Below, in pieces: positions 1-6,624 of a stretch of 12,710 nucleotides of DNA (its first letter is position 1; every line of letters starts with the position of its first letter). The notes below the pieces were generated by a model that was given only the letters and a program-made list of their open reading frames with translations, searched no databases and was not told where the DNA came from. Both the position numbers and the translations under genes were made by a program. Source of the stretch: an uncultured Holdemanella sp. (lineage in GTDB: Bacteria; Bacillota_I; Bacilli_A; Erysipelotrichales; Erysipelotrichaceae); assembly GCA_900754615.1 (NCBI GenBank), contig CAAEDN010000128.1:1-12710 (forward strand), read 5' to 3'.

Positions 1-193
1 AAAACATACGATAAATCAAGTATTCTAAAGCCTCATACTTATCCATAAAATGATTATAGAAAGTTCCACGAATAACGCCTGTTTTATCGCAAATCTGTTT
101 GATTGTGATCTTTTCGAAAGGCTTTTGTTGCATCAAAATATACAATCCCTCACTCAGAAGATCTTTCATTGTCACCTTTTCATTTAATGTCAT
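1..193 (-). CDS. TetR/AcrR-family transcriptional regulator, N-terminal part (gene runs off the left edge)
   Basis: Reading leftwards from an ATG at 193, 64 codons are open to the window edge, so only the N-terminus is visible. The start is set by AGAGGTGAT ending a few bases before the ATG. Residues about 26-50 form a TetR-type helix-turn-helix: ITIKQICDKTGV followed by RGTFYNHF, where the TFYNHF box is the family's recognition-helix signature. The first ~25 residues form the usual leading helix. The gene lies 10 nt downstream of the MntP-like gene on the same strand, and that gene's stop codon abuts this SD, so the two are almost certainly cotranscribed. Many TetR proteins repress their own operon, which is the simplest role here. 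The ligand-binding domain is outside the window, so no inducer can be proposed. Confidence 0.88.
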   Translation of the reverse strand, partial: MTLNEKVTMKDLLSEGLYILMQQKPFEKITIKQICDKTGVIRGTFYNHFMDKYEALEYLIYRMF

Positions 194-203
194 GAAATCA
201 CCT

Positions 204-761
204 CTACAATCGAATTAATTTAAAAATTAATGATAAGCTCATAAATAAGTATACGACTCCACAAAGAAAATAATACACCTTTTGATAACCTGCCCCATTA
301 TAATATCCAATATAAAAATGAATCATATAGCCAGCAAGTACAATTAAAAATAAGACTAAAGACTCCATCAAATAAGGAAGATTCATATAATAACAGCCAA
401 CTCCAACAAAGAAACAATCTAATCCACCAATTAGAGCTAATTTAATAATTTGTTTTGTATCAAACTCTTGTAGTCTTTCCACAAACTTTCCACGCTTAAA
501 ACTATAAATGACCATTTCATTTCCAAGAATCAAAAAGACAAATATCGCAACATATTTATTCAATGTTGCCAATGGACGTCCAAAAATATATGTGGACATT
601 CCATGTCCTAATAAAAACATACCCGAACTGCATAGCGCAAAAATCAATCCATAAACCAATGCTTTTGAAAAGCGAATATTACGAATTGAAGCCCCCTGTT
701 CTAGTGCACATACAAATACGTCTAAACTCAGACAAATACTCAAAATCCCAAATATCAACAT
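204..761 (-). CDS. MntP-like (putative manganese efflux pump) membrane protein
   Basis: This 185-aa, very hydrophobic protein has about six membrane segments, matching MntP in length and topology. It follows the MntP pattern along its length. Near the N-terminus SLDVFVCALEQGASIRN matches the family's S-M-D-A-F-A..KGA segment and keeps the key aspartate (D14). FSKALVYGLIF matches the next helix. ALIGGLDCFFVGVG near residue 110 matches the second half-repeat and keeps its aspartate (D115). MntP exports Mn2+ across the cytoplasmic membrane. The polar residues around D14 differ from typical MntP (VFVCALEQ), so substrate identity is inferred, not shown. Start: ATG with GAGGGTGG upstream. A tetR gene follows 10 nt downstream. 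No yybP-ykoY-type Mn riboswitch fits in the short upstream region. Alternative: a divergent MntP/YtaF-like protein with another substrate. Confidence 0.72.
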   Translation of the reverse strand: MLIFGILSICLSLDVFVCALEQGASIRNIRFSKALVYGLIFALCSSGMFLLGHGMSTYIFGRPLATLNKYVAIFVFLILGNEMVIYSFKRGKFVERLQEFDTKQIIKLALIGGLDCFFVGVGCYYMNLPYLMESLVLFLIVLAGYMIHFYIGYYNGAGYQKVYYFLCGVVYLFMSLSLIFKLIRL

Positions 762-777
762 AGCAATCCACCCTCAC

Positions 778-813
778 TAACTTTATTGTATACGAACTTG
801 GATTATTTTAAAA
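778..813 (-). promoter_or_regulatory. Candidate promoter of the mntP-like/tetR operon
   Basis: On the minus strand a good -10, TACAAT within GTATACAAT, lies at 785-790, about 23 bases upstream of the MntP-like start. The matching -35 is weak (TTTTAA at 17-bp spacing, about 808-813). The short leader would contain the GAGGGTGG ribosome site. The TTG at 786 that could open the divergent gene falls inside this -10, which argues against that TTG being a start. Confidence 0.4.
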
Positions 814-828
814 ATCACGATGAACATA

Positions 829-857
829 TTTCAATAAATGTATTTATGCACTACAAT
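829..857 (+). promoter_or_regulatory. Weak candidate promoter for the DUF2974 hydrolase
   Basis: TTTCAA at 829-834 and TACAAT at 852-857 are 17 bp apart. The start point expected about 7 nt after the -10 coincides with the ATG at 864, which would give a leaderless message. The -35 matches consensus at only three positions, so this is tentative. Confidence 0.3.
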
Positions 858-863
858 AAACCT

Positions 864-1892
864 ATGAAAAACATCATTGACTACATTAAAGAATACGGAA
901 ATTTAACCCTTGAAGAATACCCATTTAATAATGTGGACTCCCTTATTCTCTCACAAATTTCCTATATTAAATTTGAAAATTCAAGCATTGACATTGAATC
1001 CGAAGTCCATTTATTAAATGAATTTGAAAATGAAATTGATACTTTATGCATTGATACTCGAGTTCCTGAATTAAACGAAGAATTATTTCTTCAATTCATA
1101 CACTCCCTTCGCTATGAAGCCATTACCATTTCTCATCTACAAACTAATTTTGACAAAGATAATGAAAAACAATTCTGTGCCGTGACTTTTCATTTACCCA
1201 ACCAAACAAACTACATTGCCTTTCGCGGAACCGATGCCAGCTTTGTAGGATGGAAAGAAGATTTTAATCTATGTTTTCAAGAAAATATTCCCAGTCAAAT
1301 TTCTGCATTAAACTATGTAAACAACTATAAGACAAAACACAAACTCATCTTAGGCGGACACTCCAAAGGAGCTAATTTAGCACTTTACGCAGGCATACAT
1401 ACACACAATCCAATTTTTTGTATATACGATCATGATGGGCCTGGATTTCTTACACCTTATCAAACCGATAAGAAAGTATTTAAGACCATACCACAATCGA
1501 GTGTTATTGGACTCTTACTTGAAGAAACAAATAATTATCAAATCATTCAAAGTGATGCCATATCCATCCTTCAACACGATCCATTTACGTGGTGCGTTGA
1601 AAACGGAGACTTTATCTATCTTAAACAAAACGATCAACTATCCAAGCATACACAATCCACACTATCAAAATGGCTTAAATCTATTGATGTCAATACACGC
1701 AAACAAGTCATTGATACCATTTACTCTATCTTTTCAGATTATGAAAACCCAAAAGATTTAAGGAAGAATATCGATATGGTTGAGATGTTCAAATCTATCC
1801 AAAATATGGATAGTCAAACTAAGAGAATGATTAGTGAAACCATTCAAATCTTATTCAAATGCATCCAAAATGAAATCAAGCGAGGACTTTAA
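864..1892 (+). CDS. DUF2974 (Mbeg1-like) alpha/beta-hydrolase-fold putative lipase/esterase
   Basis: A 342-aa soluble protein of the DUF2974/Mbeg1-like family, lipase-related alpha/beta hydrolases common in Bacillota. The N-terminus MKNIIDYIKEYGNLTLEEYPFN matches the way these proteins usually begin. Residues 119-124 (AFRGTD) are the conserved strand and loop before the active site. GHSKG at 165-169 is the nucleophile elbow (Ser167). Asp189 or Asp191 in YDHDGPGF and His238 in LQHDPF are candidate remaining triad members. No signal peptide or membrane segment is seen, so a cytoplasmic role is likely; the substrate is unknown. The frame is open upstream to a TTG at 786, but that codon lacks an SD and lies in the divergent promoter, so I chose the ATG at 864, which also lacks an SD. 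The stop overlaps the convergent SdpI-like gene's stop. Confidence 0.82.
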   Translation: MKNIIDYIKEYGNLTLEEYPFNNVDSLILSQISYIKFENSSIDIESEVHLLNEFENEIDTLCIDTRVPELNEELFLQFIHSLRYEAITISHLQTNFDKDNEKQFCAVTFHLPNQTNYIAFRGTDASFVGWKEDFNLCFQENIPSQISALNYVNNYKTKHKLILGGHSKGANLALYAGIHTHNPIFCIYDHDGPGFLTPYQTDKKVFKTIPQSSVIGLLLEETNNYQIIQSDAISILQHDPFTWCVENGDFIYLKQNDQLSKHTQSTLSKWLKSIDVNTRKQVIDTIYSIFSDYENPKDLRKNIDMVEMFKSIQNMDSQTKRMISETIQILFKCIQNEIKRGL

Positions 1893-1903
1893 ATTCCTCG
1901 CTT
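1878..1903. terminator. Hairpin between convergent genes, candidate bidirectional terminator
   Basis: Perfect 9-bp inverted repeat: AAGCGAGGA (1878-1886) and TCCTCGCTT (1895-1903) around an 8-nt loop. Both stop codons (plus TAA 1890-1892, minus TAA 1891-1889) lie in the loop. Neither side has a strong T-tract: the plus side continues AAATAATATA and the minus side GATTTCATTTTG. Termination efficiency is therefore uncertain. Confidence 0.55.
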
Positions 1904-2515
1904 AAATAATATATAACTATAGATACACGGAATAATAGTCGCTACAAGAATCACAACAATACCCATTGTCATATAACCAAGTAATCCAAGTACTATATAC
2001 AAGATTCCAGCAATGACCATACAATAGCCACCCACACGATTTGATAACACCCAGTTTTCATCACTATTTAAAGCCCACGATGTTTTAATTCCAACCGCAT
2101 AATTCCGTTTTACTTTTGGCAAATAATTTCCTAATACAATTAGTAATACTCCCACTAAAATATTCATCACAAAACTAACATCAAAAGAATAGCCCAAACC
2201 AAAATAAATAATTGTCATACTTGTCACAATACATATAACTGGACAAATCATAAATAAAATATTCATCATAAAATCTGGAATATTATTTCGCTTTGGATCT
2301 TTTACTGTCACAAAACAAGTAAATACATGAATTGCCAAGCACAAGAATAACATACCAAATAAACCCATAAACTTAGGCATTGTTCCATTGACTTGTCCAT
2401 TCACATCAAAATGGGTTGGCACAACATCCGGTAATTGACTATAGAAAACCAGATTCAAAGCGAATGGAATCACAAACAAAGCTAAACTAAACATAAACCA
2501 TTTATTTTTCAACAT
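1889..2515 (-). CDS. SdpI-family (DUF1648) integral membrane protein
   Basis: A 208-aa protein with about six predicted membrane helices. The N-terminal DUF1648 signature PDVVPTHFDVNGQVNG follows the first helix. The later SdpI motif, GNYLPKVKRNYAVGIKTSW then NWVLSNRVGG, sits between helices 4 and 5. In Bacillus subtilis SdpI gives immunity to the SdpC toxin and signals to the SdpR repressor by holding it at the membrane; many relatives have unknown roles. The frame is open further upstream, but the start is best placed at the ATG at 2515: GGAGGG precedes it by a normal distance, whereas the ATG at 2521 is only 2 nt from it. The start overlaps the end of the SdpR-like gene by 14 nt, so the two are translationally coupled. 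No SdpC/A/B-like gene is in the window. Confidence 0.85.
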   Translation of the reverse strand: MLKNKWFMFSLALFVIPFALNLVFYSQLPDVVPTHFDVNGQVNGTMPKFMGLFGMLFLCLAIHVFTCFVTVKDPKRNNIPDFMMNILFMICPVICIVTSMTIIYFGLGYSFDVSFVMNILVGVLLIVLGNYLPKVKRNYAVGIKTSWALNSDENWVLSNRVGGYCMVIAGILYIVLGLLGYMTMGIVVILVATIIPCIYSYILFKRGI

Positions 2516-2780
2516 CTTCATTCCCTCCAATAAAAGATTTAAAATAACACAACATCTCCTCAAAAACAGATGCGTTAATTTGATAAAAGATAAAATTTTT
2601 ATCCTTCTCTTCACAAATCAAACCTGCATCCTTTAATAAGGATAAGTGATAAGAAACAGTTGCCTGAGACATATCAAAATGACTTGCAATATCTCCAGCT
2701 GACATCTTGCCTTTTTTTAATAAACTCAAAATGTCTCTTCTAACTGGAGCACCTAGTGCTTTAAATGTTTTTTCAAACAA
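2502..2780 (-). CDS. SdpR-like ArsR-family transcriptional repressor
   Basis: A 92-aa winged-helix protein. FKALGAPVRRDILSLLKKG is the first ArsR helix pair, MSAGDIASHFDMSQATVSYHLSLLKDAGLI holds the recognition helix, and KNFIFYQIN is the wing. Length and sequence resemble B. subtilis SdpR, and the downstream SdpI-like gene strengthens the call. There is no metal-binding CxC motif, so it is probably not a metal sensor. The start is a TTG at 2780, supported by AGGTGG seven bases upstream. The C-terminal codons GGA GGG supply the ribosome site of the next gene. SdpR-type proteins repress their own operon; the duplicated palindromes around this promoter are the obvious binding sites. Confidence 0.88.
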   Translation of the reverse strand: MFEKTFKALGAPVRRDILSLLKKGKMSAGDIASHFDMSQATVSYHLSLLKDAGLICEEKDKNFIFYQINASVFEEMLCYFKSFIGGNEDVEK

Positions 2781-2798
2781 AATACCACCACCTATTCA

Positions 2799-2822
2799 CT
2801 ATTTAGAAATATTTCTAAATAG
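2799..2822. promoter_or_regulatory. 24-bp perfect palindrome, proximal operator of the sdpR-like gene
   Basis: CTATTTAGAAAT followed by its exact reverse complement. It abuts the -10 hexamer on the downstream side and covers the expected transcription start. A protein bound here would block initiation. Confidence 0.75.
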
Positions 2823-2850
2823 ATTATACATCGTTCCTTGATAATTTCAA
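2823..2850 (-). promoter_or_regulatory. Promoter of the sdpR-sdpI-like operon
   Basis: On the minus strand, TTGAAA (-35, 2850-2845) and a consensus TATAAT (-10, 2828-2823) are separated by 16 bp. The element lies exactly between the two palindromes. Confidence 0.75.
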
Positions 2851-2852
2851 CT

Positions 2853-2876
2853 CTATTTAGAAATTTTTCTAAATAG
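2853..2876. promoter_or_regulatory. 24-bp near-perfect palindrome, distal operator of the sdpR-like gene
   Basis: Same sequence as the proximal operator except one central base (CTATTTAGAAAT then TTTTCTAAATAG). It lies 2 bp upstream of the -35. The centres of the two copies are 54 bp apart, close to five helical turns, so dimers would sit on the same DNA face. Confidence 0.72.
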
Positions 2877-2888
2877 ATAATAAAAAGA

Positions 2889-2912
2889 ATCAGGAAGACT
2901 ACTCTCCCTGAT
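2889..2912 (-). terminator. Intrinsic terminator of the SseB-macrodomain operon
   Basis: Minus-strand stem ATCAGGGAG/CTTCCTGAT (9 bp with one G-U), loop AGTAGT, then TCTTTTTATT. The TAG stop of the macrodomain gene lies in the loop. Confidence 0.82.
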
Positions 2913-3789
2913 ACGTTGTATATTTTTGATATTCCTTTGTCGTTTCTTCGTCAAAACAATACAAATTGATTTTCATTGTATAATCACTATTCGCATCCAA
3001 CCAATCTGCAATTGTCTTTAATACAAGTGGCACTACCTTTTCTACAGGATAGCCATAGACTCCACATGAAATACATGGAAATGCGATTGTATGAATATCA
3101 TACTTACGAGCTAAACTCAAACTATTCCAATAACAATCTCTTAACATATGCTCATCTTCATGTTTACCAGAATACACCGGACCCACAGTATGAATTACAT
3201 ACTTTACCTTTAAATCATACCCTTTAGTAATCTTGGCCTGCCCTGTTTGACAGCCATTTAATAATTTACACTCTTCAAGTAACATGGGACCGGCCGCTCT
3301 ATGAATAGCACCATCTACACCGCCGCCACCCAAAAGCGATTCATTCGCTGCATTGACAATACAATCTCCATCAAAGGTTGTGATATCGCCTTTCACTACT
3401 TTGATTTCACTCTCCAAATTCTTGTTGTCTAAAATCATTTCAATTAAAACCTTTGGTAAAAAATACGAATCCTTCCAAGGATTTAATACAACTCCACTTA
3501 CCCCTTGCGTATCATGCACCATATTTAATACATCCATCACACTTTGATTTAATGTTTCTGTAGCCTGACCCAAATCCACTTGAGCCTGCGTCGTAAAAGC
3601 TACAAATACATCTTGACCATCATCTAAAGATAATCTTCGATAAACTTTTTCTCCATTCGTATCTCCGACAGGAATAATAAATTGTTTTTCTTCTTTTGCC
3701 AATTTACGAATATACGAAAGAACCTCCATATTCTTTTCTCGAGTTCCTTCTTTATATAATTCTTGAATCAATGTTTCTAATCTTTCCAT
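2899..3789 (-). CDS. SseB-like N-terminal domain fused to a macrodomain (putative ADP-ribose / O-acetyl-ADP-ribose hydrolase)
   Basis: A 296-aa two-domain protein. Residues about 1-118 look like an SseB-family domain (FIIPVGDTNGEKVYRRLSL, VFVAFTT, GVVLNPW). Residues about 125-290 are a YmdB-type macrodomain: GDIT at 134-137, NAAN at 146-149, GGGGVDGAIHRAAG at 154-167 including the catalytic-loop Asp159, and SCGVYGYP at 241-248. Macrodomains of this class bind ADP-ribose and often remove it from O-acetyl-ADP-ribose or modified proteins; the key motifs are intact, so activity is likely. The SseB part may be a protein-interaction module. Start: ATG with AAGGAA, 2 nt after the stop of the 97-aa gene, so the pair is tightly coupled. 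The physiological target is unknown. Confidence 0.87.
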   Translation of the reverse strand: MERLETLIQELYKEGTREKNMEVLSYIRKLAKEEKQFIIPVGDTNGEKVYRRLSLDDGQDVFVAFTTQAQVDLGQATETLNQSVMDVLNMVHDTQGVSGVVLNPWKDSYFLPKVLIEMILDNKNLESEIKVVKGDITTFDGDCIVNAANESLLGGGGVDGAIHRAAGPMLLEECKLLNGCQTGQAKITKGYDLKVKYVIHTVGPVYSGKHEDEHMLRDCYWNSLSLARKYDIHTIAFPCISCGVYGYPVEKVVPLVLKTIADWLDANSDYTMKINLYCFDEETTKEYQKYTTYQGE

Positions 3790-3791
3790 AC

Positions 3792-4085
3792 CTATTTCCT
3801 TACTACAAATGTCAAACTAAACGGAAAAGCTCCAATCACATCTTGATAAATAGAGTCATCAATAAAGAATCCCTCTTTCATTGCGCTTTCCTTTAATAGT
3901 GAATCGATCGCAATAAATTCTTCTTCACTAATCTTAAAATCATTAAAACAATATCCATCATTAAAACGTTGATAGTTAAATACTTCATCCATTAAATCCC
4001 AAGTACTGACTTCACGACCATCTTCTAAAGTATCCATATAATTTAATAATTCATTTACGATTTCTTGTTGTCTTTCTTGTACCAT
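3792..4085 (-). CDS. Hypothetical 97-aa acidic protein coupled to the macrodomain gene
   Basis: I do not recognise the family. The protein is soluble and acidic with a helical first half (VQERQQEIVNELLNYMDTL, then STWDLMDEVFNY) and a hydrophobic, probably beta-stranded end (FPFSLTFVVRK). It has no signal peptide or membrane segment. The start is the ATG at 4085, five bases after AGGTGA; a GTG at 4094 in the same frame lies inside that SD and is rejected. Only 2 nt separate its stop from the macrodomain start, so the two are expected in one mRNA at similar levels and may act together. It could be a partner or regulator of the macrodomain enzyme, but nothing in the sequence proves this. Confidence 0.75.
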   Translation of the reverse strand: MVQERQQEIVNELLNYMDTLEDGREVSTWDLMDEVFNYQRFNDGYCFNDFKISEEEFIAIDSLLKESAMKEGFFIDDSIYQDVIGAFPFSLTFVVRK

Positions 4086-4102
4086 AAAAATCACCTACAC
4101 TT

Positions 4103-4111
4103 ATTTTAACA
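4103..4111 (-). promoter_or_regulatory. Possible extended -10 promoter for the 97-aa/macrodomain operon
   Basis: Minus-strand TGTTAAAAT (TG-n-TAAAAT) sits between the patatin gene terminator and the SD of the 97-aa gene. No -35 is convincing, and the predicted start would fall at the edge of the SD. Read-through from the patatin operon is the alternative. Confidence 0.3.
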
Positions 4112-4121
4112 CAAAATGAAA

Positions 4122-4138
4122 AAGAGGCATCGCCTCTT
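4122..4138 (-). terminator. Intrinsic terminator of the radical SAM/patatin operon
   Basis: Minus-strand hairpin AAGAGGC-GAT-GCCTCTT (7-bp perfect stem) followed by TTTCATTTTG, continuing the two T's that end the stem. The first two bases of the patatin TAA stop form the base of the stem. Confidence 0.8.
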
Positions 4139-5054
4139 AATCAATTTCTAAATATTCTTTTATTCTTTGAATCTGATTCAAACCATCCAAATATCCCATG
4201 TAGTAAAGATCGGCGAGTTTATCTACATCTCCCTCTACACGCGATATATTAACAGGTTGACTTGGAGCAATCGTAAAGATTCTACCTTCATTTTCAAGTC
4301 TTATCAATTCATCACACTGCTTGTTGTAGTCACTATTCATTGATTCTAGCTTCTTTTCTAAAGCTGGATAGCCTGCATACAATCTTTTCGTCATTTTTTG
4401 AACCAAAGGATTAGTCTCACTCTTTCGATACTCTCTTTGGCGTGTACGAACTACAATGATTTTTTCAAAATCATGATCCAACGCCCATTGATACGCTATC
4501 TTATCACTGCAGCCACCATCTAAATATAAACCATCTTCAATTTCAACCATCTTTGAAACATAAGGCATGGTTGCACTGGCTTGTACGGCTTTAAAAATAT
4601 CTTGCGTTTTATTCTTACTAAAATATTCAGGTCTTCCCGTTTTACAATTCGTACATACCGCAATAAAATCACGCGTTGGATTCATAAAACGAGGCGTATT
4701 TAATGGATCAAAATATTGAGTTCCTTTCATCAAAAAATCAAATCCAATGATTCCCTTATTGTTTTTAAAAGCTTCTAAACCCACATATCTAGAATCGTGA
4801 CGATACCCTAAATTGATTCTTGCACTACGTCCTATTTGACCTGCTACATAGTTAAATCCATTCAAAGCGCCTGCACTTGTACCTACTGTACACTGCATAT
4901 TGATTTCAAACTGCATCAAAGCATCTAATACCCCTGATGTATACAATCCTCGAAAGGCACCTCCCTCAAGGACAATACATCCAGGAACAATTTTATTTGA
5001 AGTATTTCCATTTGGAAGTTTGGATATTCCCGAAAAACGCTTATTATTCTTCAT
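4137..5054 (-). CDS. Patatin-like phospholipase (YjjU-type)
   Basis: A 305-aa patatin-domain protein. GGAFRG at 31-36 is the glycine-rich oxyanion-hole motif, GTSAG at 58-62 the nucleophile elbow (Ser60), and DGG at 179-181 supplies the catalytic Asp179, so the Ser-Asp dyad is complete. Patatins are acyl hydrolases acting on membrane phospholipids or other acyl esters. The region after residue 200 (VVRTRQREYRK, then a charged helical stretch) matches bacterial YjjU-like proteins of about 300 aa. No signal peptide is seen, so it is probably cytoplasmic or at the inner membrane face. Start: ATG preceded by AAGGAGGG. It lies 50 nt downstream of the radical SAM gene with no terminator between, so the two likely share an mRNA and may share a lipid-related pathway (inference). 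Confidence 0.88.
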   Translation of the reverse strand: MKNNKRFSGISKLPNGNTSNKIVPGCIVLEGGAFRGLYTSGVLDALMQFEINMQCTVGTSAGALNGFNYVAGQIGRSARINLGYRHDSRYVGLEAFKNNKGIIGFDFLMKGTQYFDPLNTPRFMNPTRDFIAVCTNCKTGRPEYFSKNKTQDIFKAVQASATMPYVSKMVEIEDGLYLDGGCSDKIAYQWALDHDFEKIIVVRTRQREYRKSETNPLVQKMTKRLYAGYPALEKKLESMNSDYNKQCDELIRLENEGRIFTIAPSQPVNISRVEGDVDKLADLYYMGYLDGLNQIQRIKEYLEID

Positions 5055-5104
5055 AACATCCCTCCTTCTTAGCTGAAAATTTTATACTCATTTTTTAAAT
5101 TTGT

Positions 5105-6448
5105 CTACTTCTTTTGTTCATTCCAAAGCTTGTCAGCCATTGGCTTCCAGTTTTTTGCATATGGAACTGTCTTTTCTAATAAGTGATCCACATCTTCTGG
5201 TGATTCATAATCTGTATTAACTGCTTTACTTTGTTTCACCAACTCTTGAATGCGACCTGCATTTTCAAGCATTGGACAAGGTCTTAACATATTTTCATTA
5301 AATGGTTGATTATCATGATAAGCCTGGAACAAAGGAGATCTTAATGCATCTAGTAATGTCGTATCGTGGATATTACAGTTGGAATAATGGATAAATACAC
5401 ATGGTTCTACATCACCCTTGGCATTGATATGTAGATATCTTCTACCTCCGGCAATACATCCACCAACATATTGTGCATCATTTTGGAAATCCATAGTAAA
5501 AATTGGTTTTTCACTTCTGAACTTACGAATTTGATGATATACATACGCTCTTTGTTCTGGTGTTGGAAGCAATTCTTTCGCAGCCCCATTTCCTACTGGC
5601 ATATAGTGGAAGAACCAGCAGAATAAAGCACCTGAATCAATCATTAAATCAAAGAATTCATCACTTGCGATATCTTTATAATTTACACTTGTATAACATG
5701 TACTAATTCCAAAAGGCAATTTGTGTTTCTTTAATAATTCCATGGCATGTTTTACAGAATTGTAACAACCCTCACCACGTCTAGAATCATTGGCTGTTTC
5801 AAAGCCTTCCAAACTAATGGCTGGCACAAAGTTTTTTACTCGCAACATATCCTGGCAGAATTCTTCATCAATCAATGTACCATTTGTGAAAGATAAGAAA
5901 GCACAATCGGGATGCATTTCACAAATCTTAATCACATCCTTTTTACGTGTTAAAGGTTCTCCACCCGTATAAATATACATGTAAGTACCTAATTCTTTTC
6001 CTTGACGAATAATCGAATCAATATCATCTAAAGATAAATTTAATTGATGTCCATATTCAGCTGCCCAGCATCCTGTACAATGCAAGTTACATGCAGATGT
6101 TGGATCTAACAATACGGCCCAAGGAATATTACAATTATATTTTTGTGCCAACTCCTCTTGTTTTGTACTACCATTTAAAGTCGCATTAAAAATAAAGTTT
6201 TTAAATACAGTCTGACGAACACCTGCATCCAAACCATACAACTTTAAAATGTAGTCATACCAAACACCTTTTTCATCAATTTGTTCACGAATCACTTTAC
6301 GCTGTGAACCATACCAACCTTCAGGCATAACCTTATCTACTAAATTCATTAATTTAGGAATGTTTGTTTCGGGATCCTTCTCCAAATATTTCAATGCCTG
6401 ATTCATGCCAAACTTTTGAACACTACTCTGTAAAGAACTAAAATTCAT
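5105..6448 (-). CDS. Radical SAM protein with SPASM-like C-terminal cysteines
   Basis: A 447-aa enzyme. Cys120, Cys124 and Cys127 in CNLHCTGCW are the CxxxCxxC ligands of the radical SAM 4Fe-4S cluster. TGGEP at 161-165 binds the SAM amino group. Cysteines at 331, 350, 358 and 391 in a GGCIAG...GDVEPC...RPCPM arrangement resemble a SPASM/twitch auxiliary-cluster region. The first ~105 residues form a helical extension before the barrel. The reaction cannot be read from sequence: relatives include peptide-modifying maturases and lipid-modifying enzymes. No small precursor peptide is seen beside it, and the next gene is a lipase, which leans towards a lipid or cell-envelope role (inference). 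Start: ATG with GGGAGGA seven bases upstream. Transcription probably starts from the promoter near 6495-6522. Confidence 0.85.
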   Translation of the reverse strand: MNFSSLQSSVQKFGMNQALKYLEKDPETNIPKLMNLVDKVMPEGWYGSQRKVIREQIDEKGVWYDYILKLYGLDAGVRQTVFKNFIFNATLNGSTKQEELAQKYNCNIPWAVLLDPTSACNLHCTGCWAAEYGHQLNLSLDDIDSIIRQGKELGTYMYIYTGGEPLTRKKDVIKICEMHPDCAFLSFTNGTLIDEEFCQDMLRVKNFVPAISLEGFETANDSRRGEGCYNSVKHAMELLKKHKLPFGISTCYTSVNYKDIASDEFFDLMIDSGALFCWFFHYMPVGNGAAKELLPTPEQRAYVYHQIRKFRSEKPIFTMDFQNDAQYVGGCIAGGRRYLHINAKGDVEPCVFIHYSNCNIHDTTLLDALRSPLFQAYHDNQPFNENMLRPCPMLENAGRIQELVKQSKAVNTDYESPEDVDHLLEKTVPYAKNWKPMADKLWNEQKK

Positions 6449-6494
6449 AACTCTTCCTCCCTTTTCATTTATAATTTCATTCTAGTTCTTTAAA

Positions 6495-6522
6495 AATATA
6501 TTTTTAATAGACAAATTTTCAA
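6495..6522 (-). promoter_or_regulatory. Candidate promoter of the radical SAM/patatin operon
   Basis: Minus-strand TTGAAA (6522-6517) and TATATT (6500-6495) are separated by 16 bp. This gives a leader of about 40 nt that includes the GGGAGGA ribosome site. It sits in a 180-nt AT-rich gap after the OYE operon terminator; I see nothing else in that gap. Confidence 0.55.
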
Positions 6523-6624
6523 ATATGTAAAAATTTATGAGCTATGGTCATTCTTTTTTATGCGCTTTTAACATATATGAAATACATTATTTATATATTA
6601 TTGACTTTAGGTCATTTTATTGCC

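Noticed and set aside
786..863. TTG start giving a 26-residue N-terminal extension of the DUF2974 hydrolase
   Set aside because: No ribosome site precedes it, it overlaps the divergent -10 hexamer, and the family normally begins near the MKNIIDYIKEYG segment at 864.
762..863. Manganese (yybP-ykoY) riboswitch upstream of the MntP-like gene
   Set aside because: The proposed promoter lies only about 23 bases from the start, and no conserved riboswitch sequence is visible.
2516..2614. Upstream extension of the SdpI-like frame to 2614
   Set aside because: It lies wholly within the SdpR-like gene. The GGAGGG ribosome site points to the ATG at 2515.
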